The position numbers and the translations under genes were made by a program. From contig CAMMST010000002.1 of assembly GCA_946499615.1 (NCBI GenBank), forward strand, positions 32,445 to 96,444: a DNA stretch of 64,000 nucleotides, read 5' to 3'. Source of the stretch: Enterococcus_E cecorum_B. GTDB lineage: Bacteria; Bacillota; Bacilli; Lactobacillales; Enterococcaceae. The first letter of the stretch is position 1; the number at the start of each line of letters is the position of its first letter. Under the pieces are notes generated by a model. It worked only from the letters and a program-made list of their open reading frames with translations, was not told the origin of the DNA and ran no database searches. Of this stretch, positions 34,167 to 43,921 are shown one piece after another.

Positions 34167-35693
34167 ATGGATGCAACAGCGTATCAACCGCTGAATTTGT
34201 ATACGAATTATCAACAAGCAGCGGAAAATTATCCAACAACGCCTATTTTGTTGGATGAAGTATTACCGGCATTTCCGGAATTAGGCTTAGAAAGTAATTA
34301 TCAAATCAGTCATGAAATCATTGTGAAACGTGCTTGTCAATTAGCCACTTTAGGGATTAAGGCACGTGATAAGGTAATTATGTACAAGAGCCCCAAATTC
34401 GATACTTATTTATTAGCGGTGGCTGCGTCTTATCTAGGTGCGGTTCCGGTGATGATTTCTTATCATTTTCCAACTGAAACCATGGAAGTATTTGTGGACC
34501 GTTTAGAAAATCCATTTATTATTTATGATGACGAAACGAAAGAACGCGTACTTGCTATTAAGAATTTAGGCGCTGAACGTAAAATCGAAGTGAGCCGTCT
34601 TTTAGCTAGCGAGATTACGCCTGTGGAACAAGTCAGCTTAGACCCTGATGAAATTGCTTATATGACGCATACTTCAGGAACGACGGGGATTCCAAAATTA
34701 ATTTGTCATTCTTATCATTCGATGGGTTGGCGGACGGTTTGGCAAAGAACGGTCTTTACGAAGATTGCAGAGAAAAAATTGGTTGCTTTCCATATTTCTC
34801 CAGTCCATTCACGTTTTAATATTGGTGTGTCTTCGTTGATGGCAATGGCTTTTCCGATGATGCCTTTAGCTACTTCAGATGGTGAAAAAGTAGCTACTCT
34901 GATAGCCAAACATCAACCAATCGCTCTAGAAACCCATCCAAATAATTTTGTGCAATGGAGTTTTACCGCTGCGAAACAACCAGAAAGTTTTGCTAGTATT
35001 CGTTATTATCATTCGACTTTTGATGCTATTAACATTAAGACCATGCATACTTTCCTAAAAGCTAGTGAAAAGCAAGATCCAATCTTCTTACAAGTCTATG
35101 GTCAAAGCGAATGTGGCCCAATGATTCTCAAAGCGCATACACTTGCAACCTTGCCAACGGATAATGCCCGTGATATGGGGGTAGGCTTAGGTGAGTTAAC
35201 CAAAGCGCGAATTGCTGATGAAAAGGGCAATGTGTTACCAGCGAATCAAGATGGTCATATTCATTTCTTATCAAAAGGTCGTGCTTTGACTTATTATAAA
35301 GAAGACCAACGCTTTAAAGATAATGTTTATGGTACTTGGTGGGATTCTGGTGACTATGGTCGCATGGATGAACAAGGTCATTTATACCTTAAAGATCGCC
35401 AAGTAGATTTAATTGAAAATATTGATAGCAACCTAGCTTTAGAAGACTTCTTATTAGACCATTTAGATTTCTTATCAGAAGTCGTGATGGTGCGCGATAA
35501 ACAAGGACATGCTCAACCAGTGATTGCCTTAGCGCCAGATTGCGAAATGGACTGGGATGCTTGGTGGAAACAAGTAGAAGATCTACCTCATCTTAATGCA
35601 CCAATTATTCGCGATTTCGATGATATTCCACGTACAGCTACGATGAAAGTCCGCCGTTTGTACATTGAAGAATTACTAAAAAATGAAGGATAA
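34167..35693 (+). CDS. AMP-dependent acyl-CoA synthetase/ligase of unknown substrate
   Basis: A 508-residue adenylate-forming enzyme. It has the P-loop THTSGTTGIPK, an A5-like VYGQSECGP, A7 WWDSGDYGRMDEQGH and the late Lys region RTATMKVRRLY. The C-terminal domain is shorter than in acetyl-CoA synthetases. It is related to, but clearly distinct from, MenE of the same window. GAGGTG precedes the ATG. Monocistronic, with its own operator-like palindrome and terminator. Fatty or aromatic acid activation are both possible. Confidence 0.85.
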   Translation: MDATAYQPLNLYTNYQQAAENYPTTPILLDEVLPAFPELGLESNYQISHEIIVKRACQLATLGIKARDKVIMYKSPKFDTYLLAVAASYLGAVPVMISYHFPTETMEVFVDRLENPFIIYDDETKERVLAIKNLGAERKIEVSRLLASEITPVEQVSLDPDEIAYMTHTSGTTGIPKLICHSYHSMGWRTVWQRTVFTKIAEKKLVAFHISPVHSRFNIGVSSLMAMAFPMMPLATSDGEKVATLIAKHQPIALETHPNNFVQWSFTAAKQPESFASIRYYHSTFDAINIKTMHTFLKASEKQDPIFLQVYGQSECGPMILKAHTLATLPTDNARDMGVGLGELTKARIADEKGNVLPANQDGHIHFLSKGRALTYYKEDQRFKDNVYGTWWDSGDYGRMDEQGHLYLKDRQVDLIENIDSNLALEDFLLDHLDFLSEVVMVRDKQGHAQPVIALAPDCEMDWDAWWKQVEDLPHLNAPIIRDFDDIPRTATMKVRRLYIEELLKNEG

Positions 35694-35696
35694 TAA

Positions 35697-35737
35697 AATT
35701 CCCAGGATGATAAAAATATTGTCGTTCTGGGATTTTG
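35697..35737 (+). terminator. Terminator after the ligase gene
   Basis: ATTCCCAGGATG pairs with CGTTCTGGGAT (one mismatch), followed by TTTTG. Confidence 0.7.
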
Positions 35738-35802
35738 TGTTTTAAGTAGTGTTGAGTATCAAAATTTAACTTCCTATTTAAGTATTTATTACCAAAAAGA
35801 GA

Positions 35803-35831
35803 TTTACTTTGTTTGTGACGAAATATACAAT
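35803..35831 (+). promoter_or_regulatory. Phosphoketolase promoter
   Basis: -35 TTTACT (35803-35808), 17-bp spacer, -10 TACAAT (35826-35831), 35 bp before the ATG. No cre site is evident here. Confidence 0.6.
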
Positions 35832-35865
35832 GAAGGTGCAATAAACAAACAGGAGTGAATTTGTT

Positions 35866-38232
35866 ATGGTAAATATTGATTATTCATCAAAAGAATATTT
35901 AGAAAAAGTTGATGCATTTTGGCGTGCCGCAGATTATCTTTCTGTTGGACAATTATATTTAAGAGATAATCCATTATTAGATCGACCATTGACAAAAGAT
36001 GATGTAAAAATTCATCCGATTGGTCACTGGGGTACGATTTCTGGACAGAATTTTATATATGCTCATTTAAATCGTATTATCAATAAATATGACTTAAACA
36101 TGATTTATTTAGAAGGACCCGGTCATGGTGGTCAAGTCATGGTGTCAAATTCTTATTTAGATGGTAGCTATAGTGAAATTTATCCAGAAATTAGTGATGA
36201 TAAAGAGGGAATGAAAAAATTATTTAAACAATTTTCATTTCCTGGTGGTATTGCTTCACATGCTGCTCCAGAGACACCAGGCTCTATTCATGAAGGTGGC
36301 GAATTAGGGTATGTTTTATCTCATGCTGCAGGTGCCGTATTAGATCAACCAGATTTGATTTCAGTCGCAGTAGTTGGTGATGGTGAATCTGAAACAGGTC
36401 CTTTAGCAGCTGGATGGTTCTTGAATAATTTTATTCATCCAGTCAATGATGGAACTGTTTTGCCAATTCTGTACTTAAATGGAGGAAAAATTTCCAACCC
36501 AACTATTCTTTCTAGAAAATCAGATGAAGATTTACAAAAATATTTTGAGGGATTAGGATGGCATCCATATTTTGTTGAAGGTACAGATCCAAAAGAGGTT
36601 CATCCATTAATGGCGAAAGTATTGGATCAAGTCATTGAAGAAATTCAAGAAATTCGTCGAGAAGCGGCTTTGTTAGAAGAAAGCGAAATATCTATGCCTA
36701 GATGGCCGATGATTGTGTTTAGAACGCCAAAAGGTTGGGGTGGACCAAAAGAATGGAATCACGAAGCTGTTGAAGGAACATTTAGAGCTCATCAAGTACC
36801 AATTCCTGTGGATGCCAATCATATGGAACACATCGATATGTTAGAAGAATGGTTGCGCTCTTATCGTCCAGAAGAGTTATTTGATAAAAATGGAAAAGTA
36901 TTACAGGAAATTCGTGATATGGCACCAAAAGGAGATAGACGCTTATCTACCAATCCAGTGTCAAATGGAGGGGTAAATACCAAAAAACTAACTATGCCTG
37001 ATTGGAAACAATATGCATTTGATATTAAAGTGCCTGGTGAGATTTTAGCACAAGATATGATAGTTTTTGGCAATCAAGCAAGAGATTTGATTCGTGAAAA
37101 TCCAGATAATTTTAGAATTTTTGGACCAGACGAAACGAAATCAAATCGTTTAAATAAAGTTTTTGAAGTGACTAATCGACAATGGCTAGCACCTAAAAAT
37201 AAAGATGATGAGTGGCAATCTAACTCTGGACGTGTGATTGATGGTCAATTATCAGAACATCAGGCAGAAGGAATGTTAGAAGGATATGTATTAACTGGTA
37301 GACATGGATTTTTTGCAAGTTATGAATCATTCTTACGTGTAGTGGACTCTATGTTAACACAACATTTCAAATGGTTAAGAAAAGCTACTGAACAATCGTG
37401 GCGCAATGATTATCCATCTTTAAATGTAATTGCTACTTCTACAGTGTTCCAACAAGATCATAATGGGTATACCCACCAAGATCCAGGTGTATTAACTCAT
37501 TTAGCTGAGAAAAAAGCAGAGTTTATTCGTGAATATTTACCAGCTGATGCGAATACATTAATGGCAGTGATGGATAAAGCGCTTCAAGAACGTCAAGTAA
37601 TTAATTTAATCGTTACAAGTAAACATCCTCGCCCACAGTTTTATAATGTTGCTGAAGCTGAAGAATTAGCTACTAAAGGATTAAAAGTCATTGATTGGGC
37701 AAGTACTGCTAAAGAAGAACCTGATGTTGTAGTAGTTGCAGCAGGAACAGAACCAAATTTAGAAGCACTTGCAGCTTTATCATTGGTTTATGAAGAATTT
37801 AAAGACATCAAAGTACGTTTTGTCAATGTTGTAGATTTATTAAAACTCCGTCATCCTTCAATTGATAGCCGAGGATTAACTGATGAAGAATTTGACGCGA
37901 TTTTTACAACAAATAAACCAATAATTTTTGCATTCCATGGTTATGAGGGACTAGTTCGAGATATCTTCTTTGACCGACACAACCATCAAGTTCGTATTCA
38001 TGGTTATCGTGAAAATGGTGATATTACAACTCCGTTTGATATGCGTGTGTTGAGCGAGATGGATCGCTTCCATTTAGCTAAAGATATTGCTGATGTAGTA
38101 TATGGCAAAGAGTCTATTAACTTCAAAGAATTGATGAATCAGAAATTAAACGCTCATTCTCAACATATTCGTGAATTTGGCGAAGACTTAGATGAAGTAC
38201 AAAATTGGCAATGGAAGTCATTAACAAAATAA
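35866..38232 (+). CDS. xfp: Xylulose-5-phosphate/fructose-6-phosphate phosphoketolase
   Basis: A 788-residue ThDP enzyme splitting xylulose-5-P (and often fructose-6-P) with phosphate into acetyl-P and glyceraldehyde-3-P or erythrose-4-P. Full-length family signature: PIGHWGTISGQNF, EGPGHGGQ, SFPGGIASHAAPETPGSIHEGGELGY read in pieces, the ThDP motif VGDGESETGP, and QDHNGYTHQDPG near residue 535. AGGAG precedes it. It has its own promoter and terminator but lies directly before a polyol PTS operon, whose expected product is its substrate. Confidence 0.97.
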   Translation: MVNIDYSSKEYLEKVDAFWRAADYLSVGQLYLRDNPLLDRPLTKDDVKIHPIGHWGTISGQNFIYAHLNRIINKYDLNMIYLEGPGHGGQVMVSNSYLDGSYSEIYPEISDDKEGMKKLFKQFSFPGGIASHAAPETPGSIHEGGELGYVLSHAAGAVLDQPDLISVAVVGDGESETGPLAAGWFLNNFIHPVNDGTVLPILYLNGGKISNPTILSRKSDEDLQKYFEGLGWHPYFVEGTDPKEVHPLMAKVLDQVIEEIQEIRREAALLEESEISMPRWPMIVFRTPKGWGGPKEWNHEAVEGTFRAHQVPIPVDANHMEHIDMLEEWLRSYRPEELFDKNGKVLQEIRDMAPKGDRRLSTNPVSNGGVNTKKLTMPDWKQYAFDIKVPGEILAQDMIVFGNQARDLIRENPDNFRIFGPDETKSNRLNKVFEVTNRQWLAPKNKDDEWQSNSGRVIDGQLSEHQAEGMLEGYVLTGRHGFFASYESFLRVVDSMLTQHFKWLRKATEQSWRNDYPSLNVIATSTVFQQDHNGYTHQDPGVLTHLAEKKAEFIREYLPADANTLMAVMDKALQERQVINLIVTSKHPRPQFYNVAEAEELATKGLKVIDWASTAKEEPDVVVVAAGTEPNLEALAALSLVYEEFKDIKVRFVNVVDLLKLRHPSIDSRGLTDEEFDAIFTTNKPIIFAFHGYEGLVRDIFFDRHNHQVRIHGYRENGDITTPFDMRVLSEMDRFHLAKDIADVVYGKESINFKELMNQKLNAHSQHIREFGEDLDEVQNWQWKSLTK

Positions 38233-38272
38233 AATAATAAATTATTATTTTAAAACATAACCATTTCACATG

Positions 38273-38312
38273 ATATACCAGAGGTTTTAATAATCTCTGG
38301 TGTATTTTTTTG
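38273..38312 (+). terminator. Phosphoketolase terminator
   Basis: ATACCAGAG pairs with CTCTGGTGT, followed by ATTTTTTT. Confidence 0.85.
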
Positions 38313-38481
38313 AAAAGCGCTAGAATATCTTGTGTTTTATGAATAATCAAATATTTAAGTGTAATTACTTTTTTTCGTAAAATTATATAAATAAGTAAAT
38401 CTATTTTTGTTATGTGTTAAACAAGTGAGTCTCACATAATTAAAACTTATAAATATAAATGGGATGGAATAAAGATAGATT

Positions 38482-38495
38482 TGTAAGCGCTTGTA
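38482..38495 (+). promoter_or_regulatory. Catabolite-responsive element (cre) before the PTS operon
   Basis: TGTAAGCGCTTGTA matches the cre consensus TGWAANCGNTNWCA except at positions 12 and 13 and is itself nearly palindromic. It lies 41 bp before the regulator gene, where CcpA would repress the operon. A weaker core (AAGCGCT) occurs at about 38314-38320. Confidence 0.65.
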
Positions 38496-38535
38496 AGATA
38501 AAATGTAATTGCAAGAGAGAAAGGAGGTAAAACAA

Positions 38536-40629
38536 ATGAATGTTGAAAATAAGGTTCAGCAGATACTTAAAGACATTTTAGAAAAGCCTCAATTAACTAG
38601 TCAAATTGTTTGTAAAAAATATGAACTTACCAAAGGGCAACTTAATTATATTCTGAAAAAAATTAATGATTCTTTACTGGAACTTGATTTACCAGATATT
38701 ACAAGGACAAAAAATGGACGTTTTATAGTAAACGATGAACTTCGTCATTATTTTGATACAAATCAGGAAATAATGAATTCTGAATTCATTCCAAAAGTAT
38801 TCACGAATGAAGAAAGATACGAGTATATTAAATTGATGATTATTAGTCGTACAGATTTTTTATCAGTGGATCACTTTACAGATAGTTTAAAAGTAAGTCG
38901 TAATACTGTTTTGCGTGATTTAAAAGAAATAGCTACACAAGTGAAGCAATATGACTTGAATTTAGTATACAACCGACAAGATGGATATCATTTTGAAGGT
39001 GATGAATGGAATATTAGAATGATGTTGTTCGATTTAATTTCTGCAATTTCATCTCTCTATAATGGTATGGAACTCATTTATCATTTTGGAAGTATTCAAA
39101 AAACAGAAGCTGAAAAAATATATAATCAACTAATTTTAATTGAAAATGATTTACAGATAAAATTTACAGATGAAAAATTAAAAATACTTCCAGTGAGTTT
39201 TATTTTAATTATTCGTCGTATTATGATGCACCATGCGATTAAATATAATTTTCAAATTAATAATTTAGAACTATCAGATACGAAAGAATATCTAGCTGTT
39301 CAAAGAATTACTGATCAATTTACGGAAATTAGTGATAGCGAACGATTATATTTGGTTATCATATTGTTAACAACTAATTTATCTAGAAGTGATTTACTAT
39401 CTTATGAAAAGTTATATGGTCTCAGAGAAGCACTTCAAGAAATGTTACATAACTTTGAACAAATTTCAAGTATCGAATTGACAAACAAGGATAAATTATT
39501 AGATGACCTAGTTATTCATATGAAACCAGCTTATTACCGTATTAAGTATCAAATGAATTTTCAAAACAAATATCTATTGGAAAATAAAGATCCACAAATA
39601 TTGCTATTAATGAATTTTGTTAGGATTGCTTGTGAACCGCTTAGAAGATACTTTAATCAGGTAATTCCAGAAAACGAATTATTTTTTATTGCTATTTTTA
39701 TCGGTAGTTATATTAAGGATAAAGAAATCAGACAAAATAATATGAATCGACCAAAGGCAATTGTGGTTTGTCCAAATGGTATTTCAGTTTCAGTCTTACT
39801 TCATTCAACACTTGAGCAACTTTTACCAGAAATTGATTTTGTTGACACGATATCAATCAGGGAATACCAAGAAAAGCAGCAGAAATATCAAATTGACTTT
39901 GTATTTTCTCCGGTGAAAGTAGCAACAGATAAAAAACTTTTTGTCGTTAATAATTTTATTAGTGATATGGAACGAAAACAATTAAGAAATCGTGTGCTAC
40001 AAGAAATATCACCAAATATTACGAATAATACGATATCTGCAACAAAAATTTTGGACATTGTACGTAAGCATGCAGAAATTATAGATGAAAAAAGTTTATA
40101 TAATGAGGTGGCACAGTTACTTCAACCGGAAAATGAGCTGCTATTAAAAAAGAGAACATATAGCATGATGGATTTTATTAATGAAACAAATATCCAATAC
40201 TTCTCATCAGATACAAGCTGGGAAAAAATAATTCAACAATTGGGTCGTCCGTTGCTTAATTCGCAGGTAATCAAACCTAGTTACGAACAAGCTGTTTTGA
40301 ATGATTTACATCGGATTCAGCAATATTCAATTTTTAACAATAGAATGATTATTCTACATGCTGATCCTATTGAAGGAGCCAATGATTTAGGATTAACATA
40401 TGGTATTTGTAATGAAGGAATATTAACCAACGATAATGTTAGAATAAAAAATTTTGTATTTCTTTCTTCAGATGAAAAAAATAAAAATGTAGATATTATT
40501 TTTGAATTGATGGAATTAGCTAATTCAAAAAATATCGATAAATTGGAATTATCTACTTCACCAAAAGAAGCAATGCAAGTAATTAAAGAAGTATGTGATA
40601 AGTATTGGAGTGAAAAACATGGAAACTAA
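38536..40629 (+). CDS. PTS-regulated transcriptional activator (HTH-PRD-EIIB-EIIA, MtlR/LicR-like)
   Basis: A 697-residue multidomain regulator. N-terminal winged-helix regions (the second with LKVSRNTVLRDLKEI, about residues 115-130) are followed by two PRD domains (about 180-400). An EIIB-like domain with VVCPNG (Cys near residue 412) and a C-terminal EIIA-like domain (about 550-697, with IILHADP) come next. Such proteins activate PTS operons when dephosphorylated by their own EII and phosphorylated by HPr. ATG 38536 follows AAAGGAGG. It overlaps the EIIA gene by 11 bases, so it should control this operon. Confidence 0.93.
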   Translation: MNVENKVQQILKDILEKPQLTSQIVCKKYELTKGQLNYILKKINDSLLELDLPDITRTKNGRFIVNDELRHYFDTNQEIMNSEFIPKVFTNEERYEYIKLMIISRTDFLSVDHFTDSLKVSRNTVLRDLKEIATQVKQYDLNLVYNRQDGYHFEGDEWNIRMMLFDLISAISSLYNGMELIYHFGSIQKTEAEKIYNQLILIENDLQIKFTDEKLKILPVSFILIIRRIMMHHAIKYNFQINNLELSDTKEYLAVQRITDQFTEISDSERLYLVIILLTTNLSRSDLLSYEKLYGLREALQEMLHNFEQISSIELTNKDKLLDDLVIHMKPAYYRIKYQMNFQNKYLLENKDPQILLLMNFVRIACEPLRRYFNQVIPENELFFIAIFIGSYIKDKEIRQNNMNRPKAIVVCPNGISVSVLLHSTLEQLLPEIDFVDTISIREYQEKQQKYQIDFVFSPVKVATDKKLFVVNNFISDMERKQLRNRVLQEISPNITNNTISATKILDIVRKHAEIIDEKSLYNEVAQLLQPENELLLKKRTYSMMDFINETNIQYFSSDTSWEKIIQQLGRPLLNSQVIKPSYEQAVLNDLHRIQQYSIFNNRMIILHADPIEGANDLGLTYGICNEGILTNDNVRIKNFVFLSSDEKNKNVDIIFELMELANSKNIDKLELSTSPKEAMQVIKEVCDKYWSEKHGN

Positions 40630-41092
40630 AACAAAGTTAATTGATTTTTTACACAAAGATTTAATTTTTGTACATGAAAACTATCAAAGTTCGACTGAGT
40701 TATTTGAAAATTTTTCATTCAAAGCTCAAAATCTTGGTTATGTAAATGATAGTTTTTTACCTAAAATTGTTCAAAGAGAAGCAACATTTCCAACCGGAAT
40801 AGCATTAGAAGACTATAGTGTTGCTATTCCGCATACCGATCCAGAGTGTATTGAAAAAGAATTCGTTGCCATTTACACACTGGATAATCCGGTAAAGTTC
40901 AGCAGGATGGATGATCCTAGCCAACAAGTAGATGTGGAATTGGTTTTTGTATTAGGTTTGAATCAGCCTCATACTCAGTTAGAAATGTTGCAGATTTTAA
41001 TGGGGGTGATTCAAGACAGTTCGTTTGTTAAACAATTAATTCAAAATGATTCTGAACAAATATTGAAAGCAATTGAAACATTTAATGCATAG
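40619..41092 (+). CDS. PTS EIIA component, fructose/galactitol (PTS_IIA_2) type
   Basis: A 157-residue EIIA domain with the phosphorylated His72 in VAIPHTDPE, the usual IIA_2 signature, preceded by FPTGIALE. It passes phosphate from HPr to the EIIB encoded next. ATG 40619 follows TTGGAGTG and lies inside the end of the regulator gene; the frame upstream is not part of the protein. Galactitol-type IIA proteins have this size. Confidence 0.92.
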   Translation: METKTKLIDFLHKDLIFVHENYQSSTELFENFSFKAQNLGYVNDSFLPKIVQREATFPTGIALEDYSVAIPHTDPECIEKEFVAIYTLDNPVKFSRMDDPSQQVDVELVFVLGLNQPHTQLEMLQILMGVIQDSSFVKQLIQNDSEQILKAIETFNA

Positions 41093-41106
41093 AGGAGAGA
41101 ATAATT

Positions 41107-41400
41107 ATGAAAAAGATTAAAGTATTAGTAGCATGTGGTGCCGGTATTGCAACTTCAACAGTGGTTATGAAAAAAGTAGAGGATTTGTTTGCAAGAAATA
41201 ATATTCCTGTAGATATTCGTCAAATTAAGATTGCTGAAGCAGCAGGACTTCAAAATCAAGCGGATTTATTAATTTCAACAACGATGTTGCCAGCTACATA
41301 TAGTATTCCTGCTATTCAAGCTATGGCCTATTTAACAGGAATAGGTGTCGATAAAGTTGAAGCTAAAATTCTAGATGCTGTAAAGAGCATTCAAGAATAA
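41107..41400 (+). CDS. PTS EIIB component, galactitol (Gat) family
   Basis: A 97-residue protein with the P-loop-like active-site segment VLVACGAGIATSTVV (Cys10) at its N terminus, typical of Gat-family EIIB. GGAGAG stands upstream. It is 14 bp after EIIA and 29 bp before EIIC. Confidence 0.94.
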   Translation: MKKIKVLVACGAGIATSTVVMKKVEDLFARNNIPVDIRQIKIAEAAGLQNQADLLISTTMLPATYSIPAIQAMAYLTGIGVDKVEAKILDAVKSIQE

Positions 41401-41429
41401 ATAATTAATTTAGAAAAGAGGAAAAATGT

Positions 41430-42695
41430 ATGAACTTGATGGATATTGTTCAAGGTATTTTAGGCCTAGGTGCAAGCGTCATGTTACCTATTATCATTTT
41501 TATTGTAGGTATCGTGTTTAGGGTTAAAGTCAAAGATGCAATTATTTCAGGGTTAACTGTTGGGGTTGGAATGATTGGTATTTCACTAGTACTAGATTTA
41601 CTAACTACAAGCGTTGGTCCTGCAGCGCAAGCAATGGTTGAACGTTTTGGATTGCATTTGACGATAGTCGATGCTGGTTGGCCAGCTGTTGCTGCTGCTA
41701 CTTGGGCACAACCAATCGCCGCTGTTATGATTCCGGTTATTTTAGTTATTAACCTTGTGATGTTGGCCTTGAATTGGACGAAAACATTAAACATTGATAT
41801 TTGGAATTATTGGCATATGAGTGCTGCAGCTGCAACTGGATATTTTGTAACTGGTAATTTCTTCTTTGGTATCTTATGTGGTGCTATTTATACAGTTATC
41901 GTCTTATTATTTGCTGACTTTACTGCACCAAAGGTACAAGAATATTATGGATTGGAAGGGGTTTCTCTTTCTACTGGATCTGCTCAAGGTTTTGCAATGG
42001 TAGCACTACCAATTAACTGGGTGTTACAACGTATTCCAATCATCAAAGATTTAAACGTTAAGCCTGAAAAAATTCAAGAACGATTTGGTATTTTTGGTGA
42101 ACCAATGATTATGGGAATTGTTATTGGTGGTTTCTTAGGATTTTTAGGTGGATATGATTTAGGTGGTATTGCAAAAATTGGTATGACAATGGGTGGTGTC
42201 ATGTTCTTAATGCCACGTATGGTTAAGATTTTAATGGAAGGTTTGATTCCTATCCAAGAATCAGCCCAAGCATTTTTACAAAAACGTTTTGGTGATCGTG
42301 AAATTTACTTAGGTATGGATGCCGCACTTGCTACTGGATCACCTGCAGCTTTATCTACAGGTCTATTAATGGTTCCAATTACATTATTTATTGCAGTGAT
42401 TTTACCAGGTAACCATGTATTACCTTTTGCTGACCTTGCTACAATTCCGTTCTTTGCAGCTTTGGTTGTTCCATTCAACAAAGGAAATATCTTACATTCA
42501 GTTATTTCATTATCAATTGTAATGGTGTTCTCATTATGGATGGCAACTTCATTCGCCCCAGTATTAACGGATATGGCACAAGGTATCATTAAGTTTCCAC
42601 AAGATGCATCAATGATTTCAAACTTTGATACAGGTGGTAATTTCTTAAACTGGATTTTCTTAGAATTATCAGAGTTAGTCAAATCAATATTTTAA
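41430..42695 (+). CDS. PTS EIIC permease, galactitol (Gat) family
   Basis: A 421-residue permease with about ten hydrophobic segments, Gat-type throughout (for example NIDIWNYWHMSAAAATGYFVTGNFFFGIL and DAALATGSPAALSTGLLMVP). Gat-family EIICs import galactitol, but related ones in Firmicutes carry the pentitols D-arabitol, xylitol or ribitol. The neighbouring dehydrogenase and phosphoketolase, and the lack of tagatose-phosphate genes, favour a pentitol. Confidence 0.93.
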   Translation: MNLMDIVQGILGLGASVMLPIIIFIVGIVFRVKVKDAIISGLTVGVGMIGISLVLDLLTTSVGPAAQAMVERFGLHLTIVDAGWPAVAAATWAQPIAAVMIPVILVINLVMLALNWTKTLNIDIWNYWHMSAAAATGYFVTGNFFFGILCGAIYTVIVLLFADFTAPKVQEYYGLEGVSLSTGSAQGFAMVALPINWVLQRIPIIKDLNVKPEKIQERFGIFGEPMIMGIVIGGFLGFLGGYDLGGIAKIGMTMGGVMFLMPRMVKILMEGLIPIQESAQAFLQKRFGDREIYLGMDAALATGSPAALSTGLLMVPITLFIAVILPGNHVLPFADLATIPFFAALVVPFNKGNILHSVISLSIVMVFSLWMATSFAPVLTDMAQGIIKFPQDASMISNFDTGGNFLNWIFLELSELVKSIF

Positions 42696-42734
42696 ATAGA
42701 TTGAGTGTTAATTAATGGAAGGAAGCGTTATAAA

Positions 42735-43790
42735 ATGCAAAGTACTATGTTTGGTGTAACGAAAACGGAACCAGGATATGATAAAATGGAATTTGTTGAA
42801 ATCCCAGTTCCTGAAGTAAAAGATGATGGTGTATTAATTGAGGTTGCATTTACTGGAATTTGTGGTTCTGATGTGCATACATTCAAAGGTGAATATAAAA
42901 ATCCTACAACACCTGTAGTTTTAGGGCATGAATTTTCCGGTACAGTAATTGCTGTAGGAGAAAATGTAACGAAGGTAAAAGTAGGTGATCGAGTCACGAG
43001 TGAAACAACCTTTACTACATGTGGAAAATGTGAATATTGCCATAACAAACAATATAATTTATGTCCTCATCGTAAAGGAATTGGAACACAACAAAACGGT
43101 AGTATGGCTAAGTATGTGTTATCACGTGAAGAGAGTGTGCATAAACTTCCTGATACGTTAAGCTTTGAAGGAGCAGCCATGACCGAACCCCTTGCATGTT
43201 GTGTTCATGCAATGTATCAAAAGAGCCAGTTAAGTCTCCATGATAAAATCATAATTATCGGACCTGGGCCAATTGGATTATTCTTATTACAGGTAGCTAA
43301 GGATATTGGAGCTTTTGTTATTATGACAGGAATAACGAAAGATAAACATCGTTTAGAGTTAGCGAAAAAAATGGGTGCTGATGTTATTGTGGATACGCAA
43401 CAAGAAAGTCTAGAAGAAGTAGTAAATAAATATACCGATGGCGTAGGTGTGGATAAAGTTTATGAGGCATCTGGTGCAATTCAGGCAGTTAATCAGTGTA
43501 TTCCTTTGATTAAGAAAACTGGTCAATTAGTTCAAGTAGGATTGTTCAAAGACAAAATGAACGCCATTGATATGGAATCAATCATTCAAAGAGAAATTAC
43601 AGTCACGGGTAGTCGCTCACAAAACCCATTTGACTGGCCAATTGCTATCCATTTGCTCAATAAGGGTGCAATTCAAATCGATGAAATGATTACAAAAAAA
43701 TATCCATTAACTCAATGGCGCGAGGCTTTTGAAGCTGCCATAGCTGGTACAGAGATTAAAATCATGTTAGACTCCAATCAAAATGTTTAA
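42735..43790 (+). CDS. Zinc-dependent polyol-phosphate dehydrogenase (medium-chain family)
   Basis: A 351-residue medium-chain dehydrogenase. Catalytic zinc ligands Cys43 (GICGSDVHT) and His65-Glu66 (GHE), structural zinc cysteines 96, 99, 102 and 110, and a Rossmann motif IIGPGPIGLF near 175. ATG 42735 follows GGAAGGA. As last gene of the PTS operon it should oxidise the imported polyol phosphate. Length and context match the D-arabitol-phosphate dehydrogenase described from Enterococcus avium, which would give xylulose- or ribulose-5-P. Galactitol-1-P dehydrogenase is the alternative. Confidence 0.88.
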   Translation: MQSTMFGVTKTEPGYDKMEFVEIPVPEVKDDGVLIEVAFTGICGSDVHTFKGEYKNPTTPVVLGHEFSGTVIAVGENVTKVKVGDRVTSETTFTTCGKCEYCHNKQYNLCPHRKGIGTQQNGSMAKYVLSREESVHKLPDTLSFEGAAMTEPLACCVHAMYQKSQLSLHDKIIIIGPGPIGLFLLQVAKDIGAFVIMTGITKDKHRLELAKKMGADVIVDTQQESLEEVVNKYTDGVGVDKVYEASGAIQAVNQCIPLIKKTGQLVQVGLFKDKMNAIDMESIIQREITVTGSRSQNPFDWPIAIHLLNKGAIQIDEMITKKYPLTQWREAFEAAIAGTEIKIMLDSNQNV

Positions 43791-43875
43791 AATCTCTAAC
43801 CAAAATTAATATACCATAAATATGTGAGTTGCGAAATATGTAAGGGGAATGGATATTGCGTTTCTCACTCATAAT

Positions 43876-43921
43876 AAAAAATCCCCAGATAGAGCATTCC
43901 GCTGTTATCTGGGGATTTTTT
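43876..43921. terminator. Bidirectional terminator between the PTS operon and malR
   Basis: ATCCCCAGAT pairs with ATCTGGGGAT, with A-run before and T-run after; it ends both convergent units. Confidence 0.88.

Noticed and set aside
42305..42682. 125-codon minus-strand frame inside the EIIC gene (also 41450-41794)
   Set aside because: Antisense shadows of a strongly supported permease gene; composition is low-complexity and no ribosome site is present.
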